Assembly (NCBI GenBank): GCA_963710275.1 | Contig: CAVPZS010000008.1 | Location: forward strand, 1,054,001 to 1,118,000 | DNA length: 64,000 bases | From: Rhodoblastus sp963710275 | GTDB lineage: Bacteria; Pseudomonadota; Alphaproteobacteria; Rhizobiales; Beijerinckiaceae | Reading direction: 5' to 3' | Part shown: positions 54,022 through 62,677 of the stretch, piece after piece | How positions within the stretch are numbered: the stretch's first letter is position 1 | Layout: each line of letters opens with the position of its first letter | Notes under the pieces: generated by a model | The model's database searches: none | Told to the model about the DNA's origin: nothing | What the model saw: the letters and a program-made list of their open reading frames with translations, nothing else | Program-made: the position numbers and the translations under genes

Positions 54022-55665
54022 ATGAGCGAGCCGAGTTCCCTCATTTCGCGACAGGAGCTCGAGGCGCTTCGCCAACGGCTTGCTGAAGCGGAGGACATGT
54101 TGCGCGCCATCCGCGCCGGCGAGGTCGACGCCATCGTCGTCGACGGCGCGCACGCCCCTGCGGTCTACACGCTGAAAGGCGCGGCGGACCCCTATCGGCT
54201 GCTGGTCGAACAGATGTCGGAAGGCGCGCTGACGGTATCCTCCGACAATGTCATCCTTTTCTGCAACGCCGCCTTCGCCCGGATGGTTGGCATACCCCGC
54301 GAGCGTCTGGTCGGCACGCTTCTCTCCCGGCTTGCGGCCGACGGCGACGCCACGACCCTGGCGGGCGTGTCAGGGGACATGGCGAGCATCGCCCTGGCGG
54401 TGCGCCTGCAGGGCGCCGACGGCGCCTTGCTGCATACCCAGATTTCCTCGGCGCCGATGGAGGTCGACGGCGAGCCGGTGCATTGCATCGTCGTGACCGA
54501 CCTCAGCCGCCAGGAAATGCTCGCCCAGGCGGAAAAACTGAGCGCGCTGGGCCAACTCGCCGGCGGCGTCGCGCATGATTTCAACAATATCGTCCAGGGC
54601 GTCGCCGGCTGCGCCGGCCTCATCGGCCGCTACGCCAACGATCCGGCCAAGGTGAAGAAATATGCGCAAATGCTCGATGACGCCGCCTGGCGCGGCGCGT
54701 CGATCACGCGCCGCCTGCTGGCGCTGGCCCGCCATGACGTGCTGAAAGCGCAGCCGATCGACATGGCGGCGATGCTGGCGGACCTGCGCGCCATGCTGGT
54801 CCACACGCTCGGCGCGAACATCGACGTGCAGCTCGAATTGACGCCGGACCTGCCGCCGGCGCTCGCCGACAAGGGACAGCTGGAGGCGGTGCTGGTCAAT
54901 CTCGCCACCAATTCGCGCGACGCCCTGCCCTCCGGCGGCACGATCGCCTTTGTCGCCGGCAAGGAAACAGCGTCCGGCGATCATCCCGCCCATCTCGCGC
55001 CGGGCGCCTATGTCCGCCTTGACGTAACCGACACCGGGACCGGGATGAACGAGGCCACGCTCAAGCACGCGCTGGAGCCGTTCTTCACCACCAAGGAGCA
55101 GGGCAAGGGCACGGGGCTCGGCCTGTCCATGGCGCGCGGCTTCGCTGAACAATCCAGGGGCGCGCTACGCGTCGAAAGCCAGGTCGGACGAGGCACGACG
55201 GTGACGCTCTGGCTTCCAGCCACCGCCGGCGCTGCGCCTCAGCCGGAATCCGGGCAAGAGCCGTCGCCGTCCCTGATGGCGGAGCGTCCGCGCATCCTGC
55301 TGGTTGACGACGAACTGGTCGTGAGGACCGTGCTGGCGGGCGAACTCGGCGACCGCGGCTATTCCATCCTCGAAGCCGAGAGCGGCCGTCACGCGCTCGG
55401 GCTGGTCGAAGCGGGCGAACAGATGGACATGATCGTCACCGACCTCTCCATGCCCGGTATGGATGGCGTCGAACTCATCCGCGCCATCCAGGCGAAAAGC
55501 CCCCGCCTGCCCGCGATTTTGTTGACCGGCTATGCCGGCGACGCCGCGACCCTGACGATTGGCAAGAGGGTCAACGGACCGGTGATCGTCCTCCGCAAGC
55601 CGATCAGCGGCGCGCAACTCGCCGACCACGCGGCGATGATGCTGGAGGCGGCGTCGAGGTTCTGA
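54022..55665 (+). CDS. Hybrid sensor histidine kinase with PAS and receiver domains, kai-linked
   Basis: 547 residues. Order: short N-terminal coiled coil (EALRQRLAEAEDMLRAIRAGEVDAIVVDG), PAS-like domain about 55-165, HisKA with His185 (GGVAHDFNNIVQG), HATPase (NSRDALPSGG; DTGTGM; GKGTGLGLSMARG), then a receiver with Asp474 (IVTDLSMPGMDG). It has no transmembrane segment, so the kinase is cytosolic. It is the last gene of the kaiC-kaiB-kaiB2 operon, and so is the probable output of the Kai timer; that link is inference from gene order. Confidence 0.88.
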   Translation: MSEPSSLISRQELEALRQRLAEAEDMLRAIRAGEVDAIVVDGAHAPAVYTLKGAADPYRLLVEQMSEGALTVSSDNVILFCNAAFARMVGIPRERLVGTLLSRLAADGDATTLAGVSGDMASIALAVRLQGADGALLHTQISSAPMEVDGEPVHCIVVTDLSRQEMLAQAEKLSALGQLAGGVAHDFNNIVQGVAGCAGLIGRYANDPAKVKKYAQMLDDAAWRGASITRRLLALARHDVLKAQPIDMAAMLADLRAMLVHTLGANIDVQLELTPDLPPALADKGQLEAVLVNLATNSRDALPSGGTIAFVAGKETASGDHPAHLAPGAYVRLDVTDTGTGMNEATLKHALEPFFTTKEQGKGTGLGLSMARGFAEQSRGALRVESQVGRGTTVTLWLPATAGAAPQPESGQEPSPSLMAERPRILLVDDELVVRTVLAGELGDRGYSILEAESGRHALGLVEAGEQMDMIVTDLSMPGMDGVELIRAIQAKSPRLPAILLTGYAGDAATLTIGKRVNGPVIVLRKPISGAQLADHAAMMLEAASRF

Positions 55666-55680
55666 TTCCAGGCGCTCGCG

Positions 55681-56529
55681 CTACTCCGAATCGTCTTTTT
55701 CTTCGATCGTATCGTCGAGCTTGCCGATCAGGGCCGCGCCCGCGCCGAGGTCATTGGGCAGATAGCGGGTGACCGCGCGCATGTCGACGCGCGTCTCGTC
55801 TTCGCCGGGACGGATGCGGATGGCGATGGCGATGGGCAGGTTCAGCGCTGTCGAATGGGCCAGGGCGTCGATATGGCCCTCTGGCCGCTTGGCGCCGCCG
55901 GGCTGGACCTCGGCCACGATCGTCCAGCGCAGCTGGGTCACCGCCTCGCGCACCGCCTTGTAGGCTTCGTCAGTTTCCATATCGAGGCTGATCGTCTTGA
56001 CATCGGGATAGGCGGCGGCCTGCGGCTGGCGAAGGCTCGCCGCCAGCGGCGGCGGCGTCCATCCGGCCCGGCCATTCACGGCCTCTGCCGTCGTCAGGAA
56101 GTCCGGGGGATCGTCGAGGTCCGTGGAGATATCGGCCAGCCAGGGCGGATTGCCGGCGGAAATCGCCAAATAGGCCGGATAGGGCGCCAGCAGCGCCGCA
56201 AGCAGCACCGCGGCGATGATGCGGCCGACGCCGCGCCGCCCCCGCAGCCAGATCGAGGCGGCTGCGCCGCAGGCGACCAGCAGGGCGGCGACCGCGACCG
56301 CGAGGGCGAGCAGGTAAATGGCGAGCCCGAGGCCGGGATCAGGGACCGGACCGGAGCGCAGCGTGAGGACGGCAAAGAAGCGCGCAAGGGCGCCATGGGC
56401 GTGGGCCGCGACGAGGGCGACCAGCGCCAGGACGAGCGCGACCTTCGCCAGCTTCCTCGCGAGTATCGCCAGGCGCGAGACCGGCTCGTCGAGAGCCAGG
56501 CGCCTTGCGGCGCTTCCCGTCATCCGCAT
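55681..56529 (-). CDS. DUF1499 membrane protein
   Basis: About 282 residues from MRMTGSAARRLAL, preceded by a GAGGA. Three hydrophobic helices are visible in the first 140 residues (KLAKVALVLALVALVAAHAHGAL; LGLAIYLLALAVAVAALLVACGAAAS; IIAAVLLAALLAPYPAYLAI), then a soluble DUF1499 domain (YPDVKTISLDMETDEAYKAVREAVTQLRWTIVAE, EGHIDALAHSTALNLPIAIAIRIRPGEDETRVDMRAVTRY). Function of DUF1499 is unknown. Convergent with the hybrid kinase. Confidence 0.8.
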   Translation of the reverse strand: MRMTGSAARRLALDEPVSRLAILARKLAKVALVLALVALVAAHAHGALARFFAVLTLRSGPVPDPGLGLAIYLLALAVAVAALLVACGAAASIWLRGRRGVGRIIAAVLLAALLAPYPAYLAISAGNPPWLADISTDLDDPPDFLTTAEAVNGRAGWTPPPLAASLRQPQAAAYPDVKTISLDMETDEAYKAVREAVTQLRWTIVAEVQPGGAKRPEGHIDALAHSTALNLPIAIAIRIRPGEDETRVDMRAVTRYLPNDLGAGAALIGKLDDTIEEKDDSE

Positions 56530-56675
56530 GTACAGCCGTTTCCTCAGGAATGAGTTGCGTGAATTCTGGTAGCCCGGCGCGCGGCGCGAGGCAAGCTGCG
56601 GCTTCCTTTTCCCGATTTGGCCTTTTGCGCGTTTCATGGTTACAACGCGCCGTCCACCAATTCGAGCCGGCCGAC

Positions 56676-57790
56676 ATGTCGCACAACACTTTCGGGCATA
56701 TTTTCCGCGTCACCACCTTCGGCGAAAGCCACGGGCCGGCGCTCGGCTGCGTGGTCGACGGCTGTCCGTCGCGCATTCCGCTCGACGCTTCGGACATCCA
56801 GGCCTTTCTCGACCTGCGTCGTCCCGGCCAGTCGCGCTTCACGACGCAAAGGCAGGAAGCCGGACGCGGTGCGCATCCTCTCCGGCGTGATGGTCGACGA
56901 CGCGAACCGGCGTGCAGATGACCACCGGCACGCCCATCGCGCTGCTGATCGAGAACACCGACCAGCGCTCCAAGGACTATGGCGAGATCAAGGACGCCTA
57001 CCGGCCCGGCCACGCCGACTATGTCTATGACGCCAAATATGGCCTGCGCGACTATCGCGGCGGCGGCCGCTCGTCGGCGCGCGAAACCGCCGCGCGGGTT
57101 GCGGCCGGGGCCATTGCGCGAAAGGTCATCCCGGGCGTGACCCTGCGCGCGGCGATGATCCAGGTCGGCCCGCACAAGATCGACCGCAAGCGCTGGGACT
57201 GGGACGAAGTGGCGCGCAACAGCCTGTTCTGCCCGGACGCCGTGGCGGCGGCGCAATGGGCTGATTATCTCGACGACATCCGCAAGAAAGGCTCGTCTGT
57301 CGGCGCGGTGCTGGAACTGGTCGCGGAGGGCGTTCCCGCCGGCTGGGGCGCGCCAGTCTATGCGAAACTCGACGCCGATCTGGCGTCCGCGCTGATGTCG
57401 ATCAACGCCGTCAAGGGCGTGGAGATCGGCGACGGTTTTGCGAGCGCGGAACTGACTGGCGAGGAGAACGCCGACGAAATGCGCGCCGGCAATGACGGGC
57501 CGAGCTTTCTCGCCAACCACGCGGGAGGCATTCTCGGCGGCATTTCCACAGGACAGCCGATCATCGCGCGCTTCGCCGTCAAGCCAACCTCGTCGATCCT
57601 GACGCCGCGCCGGACGGTGGACCGTCATGGCGCCGAGCTGGAGCTGCGCACCAAGGGCCGCCACGACCCCTGCGTCGGCGTGCGCGCCGCCCCCATCGCC
57701 GAGGCCATGGCCGCCTGCGTGCTGGCCGACCACTTTCTGAGGCATCGCGCCCAGCAAGGCGAAAGCGCGAAATGGCCGTTCGGGAAGTAA
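56676..57790 (+). pseudogene. aroC: Chorismate synthase, interrupted by two single-base insertions
   Basis: Catalyses EPSP to chorismate, the last shikimate step, needing reduced FMN. The opening MSHNTFGHIFRVTTFGESHGPALGCVVDGCPSRIPL and the later RGGGRSSARETAARVAAGAIARKV, DEMRAGNDGPSFLANHAGGILGGISTGQPI are diagnostic. The frame breaks near 56863 and again near 56902; removing one base at each (a surplus G after GAAGCC and a surplus C in AACCGG) restores the expected QEADAVRILSGV and ANGVQMTTGTP. As the enzyme is normally essential, sequencing errors are more likely than a real double mutation. Confidence 0.88.
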
Positions 57791-57804
57791 GCGCGGACGG
57801 TCGG

Positions 57805-57820
57805 CGCCGTCTCGACGGCG
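57805..57820 (+). terminator. Short hairpin after aroC
   Basis: CGCCGT (57805-57810) pairs with ACGGCG (57815-57820) around CTCG, 14 bases after the aroC stop, with only TT following. A weak terminator candidate. Confidence 0.35.
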
Positions 57821-57950
57821 TTGCATAAATGAATATTCACCACGTCGCGCGCTCGAAGCAACGATCGTCCGTTTCTTACTGAAAATTATTGTTCTTGCCG
57901 CAGCATCCCCTGCAATGCGGACCTTATTTTTGTGTAAAAGGTGATTTTCA

Positions 57951-59246
57951 ATGACCGAAGCGACTCCGCCGCTCGTTGCGGCTCCCCCGAGCGATCCCGG
58001 CCCCCGGCCGCTGGCCTTCGCCGACCGTCCCGCCGCCTTTGCAAGGCTAGCCCTCCGCGGCGCGGCGCTGGAGCTGGTCACTTTCGGCTTCTATCGTTTC
58101 TGGCTGAACACCAACATCCGTCGCCATCTCTGGGCGCATACCGCCATCGCCGGGGACGGCCTGGAATATACCGGCCGCGCGCGCGAATTGCTGATCGGAT
58201 TCCTGATGGCGCTGGCCATTTTGGCGCCGGTCTATTTCGGCTATTTCCTGCTCGGCGTCGAAGCCGAGCGGGCCAAGGCTTTCGGCTCGACGCCCCTGCT
58301 GCTGGTCCTGTTCCTGTTCGGGCAGTTCGCCGTCTACCGCGCCCGCCGCTACCGGCTGACGCGCACGACCTGGCGCGGGGTGCGTTTCTGGATGGCCGGC
58401 TCCGGGCTGGATTACATGTGGCGCGCCTGCCTGTGGAGCCTGCTGGTCTGGATGTCGCTCGGCTTCGCCCATCCGTGGCGCGTGGCGGCGATCGAGCGCT
58501 ACAAGATGAGCCGCACCTTCTACGGCGACCTTCAGGGCGAATTTACCGGCAAGGCGGGAGATTTCATCGACCGCGGCTGGTGGATCTGGATCGTCATCGG
58601 CCCGTTGTTCATTGCGACCGAAGGCGCGATCTTCTACGCCTTCAAGTCCCTCGCCGCAGACGCCAAGGCGCTGCCCGCGGCGAGCGGACTCGTCCTCGCC
58701 CGCCTCCTGCTCAACGGCGCCGGCGCGATCCTGATCCCCCTGGTGATGATCCTGCTGCTGATCTCGCTCTATGCGCGGTTCAGGACCATCGAATGGCGCT
58801 GGTGGGTGGAGGGCCTGCGGCTCGGGCCGATGAGCTTCGCCTCCAGTCTCGAACAGCGGCGCTATTTCTGGCTCCTGACCAAGTTCATGCTGGCCCTGCT
58901 GCCCTTCGTGCTGGTCGCAATCGGTCTGGTCGCCTATGGCGTCAGCCACGATCCCAATCTCCAGAAGATGCTGGTCCTGATGAAGGCCAAGCAGCAGGTC
59001 GCGGCGTCGCAGGCCATGATGCAGGCGTCCTCGGCCGGGCTGATGATCCTGTCGGGCTACGTGCTGTTCATTCTCGGCCTCAACATCCTGCAACGAATTT
59101 TCCTGCAACATCATTTCTGGCGGATGATCGTCTCGTCGCTGTCGATACGGCGCGTTGACGCCGCCGACCATGTCGCGCAAGTGGGAGCGGCCTGCAATGC
59201 GCTCGGCGAAGGTCTCGCCGACGGCCTCGACGTGGCGGGCTTCTGA
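57951..59246 (+). CDS. DUF898 (YjgN family) membrane protein
   Basis: 431 residues with about six hydrophobic helices. LALRGAALELVTFGFYRFWLNTNIRRHLW and the repeated W/F-rich TWRGVRFWMAGSGLDYMWRACLWSLLVW are characteristic of YjgN/DUF898 proteins. Function unknown; the family often neighbours an M48 peptidase, as it does here. An AAAGGTG precedes the ATG, with an AT-rich region further upstream that may be the promoter. Confidence 0.82.
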   Translation: MTEATPPLVAAPPSDPGPRPLAFADRPAAFARLALRGAALELVTFGFYRFWLNTNIRRHLWAHTAIAGDGLEYTGRARELLIGFLMALAILAPVYFGYFLLGVEAERAKAFGSTPLLLVLFLFGQFAVYRARRYRLTRTTWRGVRFWMAGSGLDYMWRACLWSLLVWMSLGFAHPWRVAAIERYKMSRTFYGDLQGEFTGKAGDFIDRGWWIWIVIGPLFIATEGAIFYAFKSLAADAKALPAASGLVLARLLLNGAGAILIPLVMILLLISLYARFRTIEWRWWVEGLRLGPMSFASSLEQRRYFWLLTKFMLALLPFVLVAIGLVAYGVSHDPNLQKMLVLMKAKQQVAASQAMMQASSAGLMILSGYVLFILGLNILQRIFLQHHFWRMIVSSLSIRRVDAADHVAQVGAACNALGEGLADGLDVAGF

Positions 59247-59247
59247 C

Positions 59248-60333
59248 GTGGAAAGCGCCCCCGTCGCCGCCGCCTATTTCGACGGTCAGACCAGCCGTCG
59301 TCGCGATGTCCTGCTGACGGCGGAGGCGAGCCTGGCCCTGTCGCAGGACGGGGTATTATTGGCGCGCTGGCCTTGGGCGGACATCCGCCGCGCAAATTCC
59401 GCGCCCGGCCTGTTGAGGCTCCGCTGCAACTCGGCGGCCGATCTGGCGCGGCTGGAGTTTGCCGACGACGACGCGGCCCGCGCAATCCTGCGCCTTTGCC
59501 CGAACTGCGACGAGGGCGAGGAGAGCGCAATTTCAGCCGCGAAAATCGTCGGCTGGTCGATCGCCGCCGGCCTTTCCATCCTGGCGCTGGCCTGGTTTGG
59601 CATGCCGCTCGCCGCCGACCGCATTGCGCCGCTGGTCCCGCCGGCCTGGGAAAACCGAATCGGCGAAATGGTGGAGCGACAGGTCGCGGCCGTGTTCGGG
59701 CAAAAAACTTGCGAGAACAAGGAGGGCGTCGCCGCGCTGGGCAAACTGGTCGACAAGCTGCGCGCCCAGGCCGGACTGGCGGCCTCGCGTCCGCCGCAAG
59801 TGCTGGCCTCGACCATTCCCAACGCCTTCGCCCTGCCCGGCGGCCGCGTCTACCTGCTGCGCGGCATTATCGACAAGGCGCAAAACCCCGACGAACTCGC
59901 CGGGGTGATCGCACACGAATTCGGCCATGTGCGCCATCGCGACGGCCTGCGCCGCCTGATCCGTGACGGCGGCAATTCCTATTTGATCAGCCTGTTGTTC
60001 GGCGATGTCAGCGGCTCCGGCGCGGCGATCTTCGCCACCCGCGCGCTGTTCGGCGCCGCCTATTCGCGCGAGGCCGAGACCGCCGCCGACGCCACGGCCA
60101 TCGAAGTCTTGCGCGCGCTCGGGCGCTCGCCGACGCCGATGGGCCAGTTGCTGGTGCGCGTCACCGGGAAGGACGAGCCGCCGCTCGGCCTGCTGGCGAG
60201 CCACCCGATGAGCGCGGACCGCTTGGCCACAATGGAGTCGGCGCACGTCGAGGCGACCGGCCCGGACCTGCTCGACGAAAGGGAATGGCAGGCGTTGAAA
60301 ACGATCTGCGGCGCGGCGGCAAAGGCCGAGTGA
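59248..60333 (+). CDS. M48-family zinc metallopeptidase
   Basis: About 361 residues from a GTG one base after the DUF898 stop. There is a short N-terminal domain, a transmembrane helix (about 97-116, IVGWSIAAGLSILALAWFGM), then the peptidase domain with HEFGH at 223-227 and the distal zinc ligand in YSREAETAADATAIEV. Length, membrane anchor and HExxH fit M48 proteases with a YjgN partner. Location: inner membrane with the active site probably periplasmic. Probably co-translated with DUF898. Confidence 0.85.
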   Translation: MESAPVAAAYFDGQTSRRRDVLLTAEASLALSQDGVLLARWPWADIRRANSAPGLLRLRCNSAADLARLEFADDDAARAILRLCPNCDEGEESAISAAKIVGWSIAAGLSILALAWFGMPLAADRIAPLVPPAWENRIGEMVERQVAAVFGQKTCENKEGVAALGKLVDKLRAQAGLAASRPPQVLASTIPNAFALPGGRVYLLRGIIDKAQNPDELAGVIAHEFGHVRHRDGLRRLIRDGGNSYLISLLFGDVSGSGAAIFATRALFGAAYSREAETAADATAIEVLRALGRSPTPMGQLLVRVTGKDEPPLGLLASHPMSADRLATMESAHVEATGPDLLDEREWQALKTICGAAAKAE

Positions 60334-60378
60334 GCAGTAGCGATCACATCGATTCGGTCAGCGCTTTGGCCGCTTGTG

Positions 60379-60837
60379 TTAATGGTCGCCGCTGGATTCG
60401 TGAGCCTTGTTCGCTTCGTCGGAGGCGGCTCCACGCGCAACGGACTCGCGCGCGGCAAGCTTTTCGGCCTCAGACGCCAGCGAAATCGCCAGATCGAGAA
60501 TTTTCTTCTGGGACAGAGGATCGGTGACGCGGGCGAAAATGCGGTCGAGTTCGCGCGCGTCGACCGCCGCGGCGTGTCCATTGACCGGAGCGCCATCGAC
60601 AAGTTTTGGCAAGGGGCGGCAGTCGAAAAAAAAGGCCGGCTTCACCTCGAGAACGATGCAAATCTGGCGGAGCTGCTGTGCATCGATCCGGATTTCGCCG
60701 GCTTCGCGCCGCTCCAATTCCTGCACGGTCACGCCAATTGCAACCGCCAGACGCTCGACGCTCCAGCCGAGCTGCCGCCGGCGGAGCTGAACGCGTTTGC
60801 CGACATGCTCATCAATGAAATTTTTGACGATTTTCAT
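60379..60837 (-). CDS. XRE-family helix-turn-helix regulator, second copy
   Basis: About 152 residues starting MKIVKNFIDEHVGKRVQLRRRQLGW. The HTH (SVERLAVAIGVTVQELERREAGEIRIDAQQLRQICIVLEVKPAFFFD) has the same layout as the XRE gene at 28545-29045, including the PxFFF following the domain; the recognition-helix residues differ, so the operators are likely different. The C-terminal 80 residues are helical. Two palindromes (TTCAATTGAA and TCGCGGCCGCGA) lie 24-58 bases upstream. Confidence 0.78.
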   Translation of the reverse strand: MKIVKNFIDEHVGKRVQLRRRQLGWSVERLAVAIGVTVQELERREAGEIRIDAQQLRQICIVLEVKPAFFFDCRPLPKLVDGAPVNGHAAAVDARELDRIFARVTDPLSQKKILDLAISLASEAEKLAARESVARGAASDEANKAHESSGDH

Positions 60838-60860
60838 CTTCGACACTTTGCAATGGCGAC

Positions 60861-60895
60861 TTCAATTGAATCCAATTGAAAAATCGCGGCCGCGA
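60861..60895. promoter_or_regulatory. Palindromes upstream of the second XRE gene
   Basis: TTCAATTGAA (60861-60870) is a perfect 10-bp palindrome, followed by a CAATTGAA copy and then TCGCGGCCGCGA (60884-60895), a perfect 12-bp palindrome. They sit between the XRE gene and luxR, and either could be an operator. Inference. Confidence 0.35.
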
Positions 60896-61037
60896 AAAAC
60901 CTCAACACCTTCACAAATCCGAAAGGTAAGGTACGTTATTTGGCGGAGCCTGCCAAGCGCCCTCGAAATTCGCCAAGAAACAGGAGCGCCCCGGCCGGCA
61001 GAGGCGTCCGCTCTGGTCTTGCAAAACCAAGCCTTTG

Positions 61038-61838
61038 ATGCCAAACATAAATCCAAATAGAGGGGCTCGCCGATACTTGCCCATTTCCTTCTCACCCGAT
61101 ACAGCATTGATCAGGCTCCTGGAAGCCTACGATGAAGTACAGGATATCGAAAACGCACGTCTTGAGTGTGAGAAAATATTAAACTTATTCGGACTGAAGC
61201 ATTTTGCTTACGGCGTTCTTAATTTGCCTCCTGAAATAAATAACGAAAGGGCGCTTATCGTAAACACATATTCCAACGAGTGGAAAAGATGCTATTTTGA
61301 GAGAAGCTATATTGATATAGACCCCATCGTAAAGGTCGCATCATCAGGCATTACACCGGTCGATTGGAGATCAATTGACAAATCATCCGCGTCAGTGCGG
61401 GATTTTTTTAGCAACGCGAGGTTGTTTGGCGTCGGGCTACAGGGAATAACCTTGCCAATTCGAGGAAAACTCGGAGAAGTCGCGGCGTTTTCCGTCACGT
61501 CCGACATGCCTGATCAGGAGTGGGATTCATTTGTCTCCAGCAATATGACCCACCTCATCCTGATTGCATGGAATTTTCATAACTGCATCATGCGCGTGAT
61601 TGGCGCCGCAACGAAAAACAAGATCAGCATCTCCCATAGAGAAGCGACGTGCCTGCGCCTGAAGGCCCTGGGCAAGACCGACAGCGAGGTCGCCGAAATC
61701 CTCGGAATTACCAAGCGCACGGTCTCCTTTCATATCGAGAGCGCCCGCGCCCGACTGAATGCCGTCAACGCCGTGCACGCCGTGGCCAAGGCTTTGGCGC
61801 TGGGATTGATCAGCGTCGCTCACGAGCCCGACGTGTGA
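61038..61838 (+). CDS. luxR: LuxR-family quorum-sensing regulator
   Basis: 266 residues. The N-terminal autoinducer-binding domain carries the conserved W...Y...DP...W ladder (NEWKRCYFERSYIDIDPIVKVASSGITPVDW), and the C-terminal GerE-type HTH is ISHREATCLRLKALGKTDSEVAEILGITKRTVSFHIESARARLNAVN. It lies directly upstream of luxI on the same strand with a lux box between them, so it is the probable cognate receptor. GC content is lower than the window average. A TTG one codon earlier is an alternative start. Confidence 0.9.
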   Translation: MPNINPNRGARRYLPISFSPDTALIRLLEAYDEVQDIENARLECEKILNLFGLKHFAYGVLNLPPEINNERALIVNTYSNEWKRCYFERSYIDIDPIVKVASSGITPVDWRSIDKSSASVRDFFSNARLFGVGLQGITLPIRGKLGEVAAFSVTSDMPDQEWDSFVSSNMTHLILIAWNFHNCIMRVIGAATKNKISISHREATCLRLKALGKTDSEVAEILGITKRTVSFHIESARARLNAVNAVHAVAKALALGLISVAHEPDV

Positions 61839-61950
61839 CCCAACTCGGCAGTCCGTCGCGGGGGGAAGCGCAGTAGCGCCGGCCCAATCACATGAATCGC
61901 CGCAAAAAAATGACGAGGTGACGGGAAGCGACGGCCGCCCGAGCCACCAC

Positions 61951-61970
61951 CCCTGTTATATTTATCAGGT
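61951..61970. promoter_or_regulatory. lux box upstream of luxI
   Basis: A 20-bp element with half-sites CCCTGT and TCAGGT separated by eight A/T bases. It agrees with the lux-box consensus (ACCTGT...ACAGGT) at its key CTG/CAG positions. It begins 75 and ends 56 bases before the luxI ATG, the spacing expected for activation from the -35 region. Supports LuxR-dependent autoinduction of luxI. Confidence 0.7.
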
Positions 61971-62025
61971 GATTATTGTTTCGATTTCCGGTCCCCTTGA
62001 GGCGAGCAACCAAGGAGTTCCGAAC

Positions 62026-62670
62026 ATGATCACGTTAATTCCTGGACAAAACAGGACTGAATTCCCTGAGCTGATGGACAAAATGCACCGCCAGCGCAAA
62101 GCTGTTTTTCATGATCAGCTTGGGTGGGACGTAAAAACTGTTGGAAACTGGGAAATAGATCATTACGATGATTTGAATCCACTTTATGTTCTCGTTACAG
62201 ATGAAGATAATGAGCTAATAGGAAGTGTTCGTATATTGCCAACGACAGGACCGAACATGCTCGATGATACGTTCTCTGAACTATTGCCGAGCGGACTGCG
62301 GATCGAAAGCCCTTTTATTTGGGAAACGAGCCGGTTCACCATTCGCAAACCCGGAAGCAGACGTGATTTTGCCAAAATGAGCACGGCGACGGCGGAACTC
62401 GGGCTGGCCCTCAACCAGATCGGAAAAATCGGCGGCATTTCTCATTTTGTCACGGTTTACGACGCGATGATGCACCGAATGCTGCAACGCACCTGCTGCG
62501 CTGGAGATCCGATTTCGGAGCCGAAAATGATCGGGAACGTTTTGACCTACGCCGTCACCTATGAAGTGGGCGACAGTTGGGAAAAGACCGTTCGCGACAA
62601 CTGCGAAGCTGAACTGGCCGATGTCAACTCGACCTCCGTTCGGCAATTCGTAGCCTCCCTGGCGGCGTGA
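62026..62670 (+). CDS. luxI: Acyl-homoserine-lactone synthase (LuxI family)
   Basis: 214 residues. Invariant LuxI residues are visible: Arg in MHRQRKAVFHDQLGW, Trp and Asp in DVKTVGNWEIDHYDDLNPLYV, Arg in IGSVRILPTTGPNMLDDTF, and Glu/Arg in PFIWETSRFTI. It makes an acyl-HSL from SAM and acyl-ACP or acyl-CoA; the acyl group cannot be told. AAGGAG about nine bases before the ATG fixes the start. A 73-aa gene follows 7 bases later. Confidence 0.92.
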   Translation: MITLIPGQNRTEFPELMDKMHRQRKAVFHDQLGWDVKTVGNWEIDHYDDLNPLYVLVTDEDNELIGSVRILPTTGPNMLDDTFSELLPSGLRIESPFIWETSRFTIRKPGSRRDFAKMSTATAELGLALNQIGKIGGISHFVTVYDAMMHRMLQRTCCAGDPISEPKMIGNVLTYAVTYEVGDSWEKTVRDNCEAELADVNSTSVRQFVASLAA

Positions 62671-62677
62671 GGATGGC

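Noticed and set aside
57941..59158. 405-residue open frame overlapping the DUF898 gene
   Set aside because: It starts within the same region but in a different frame; composition is Arg/Pro-rich and the DUF898 frame has recognisable family motifs.
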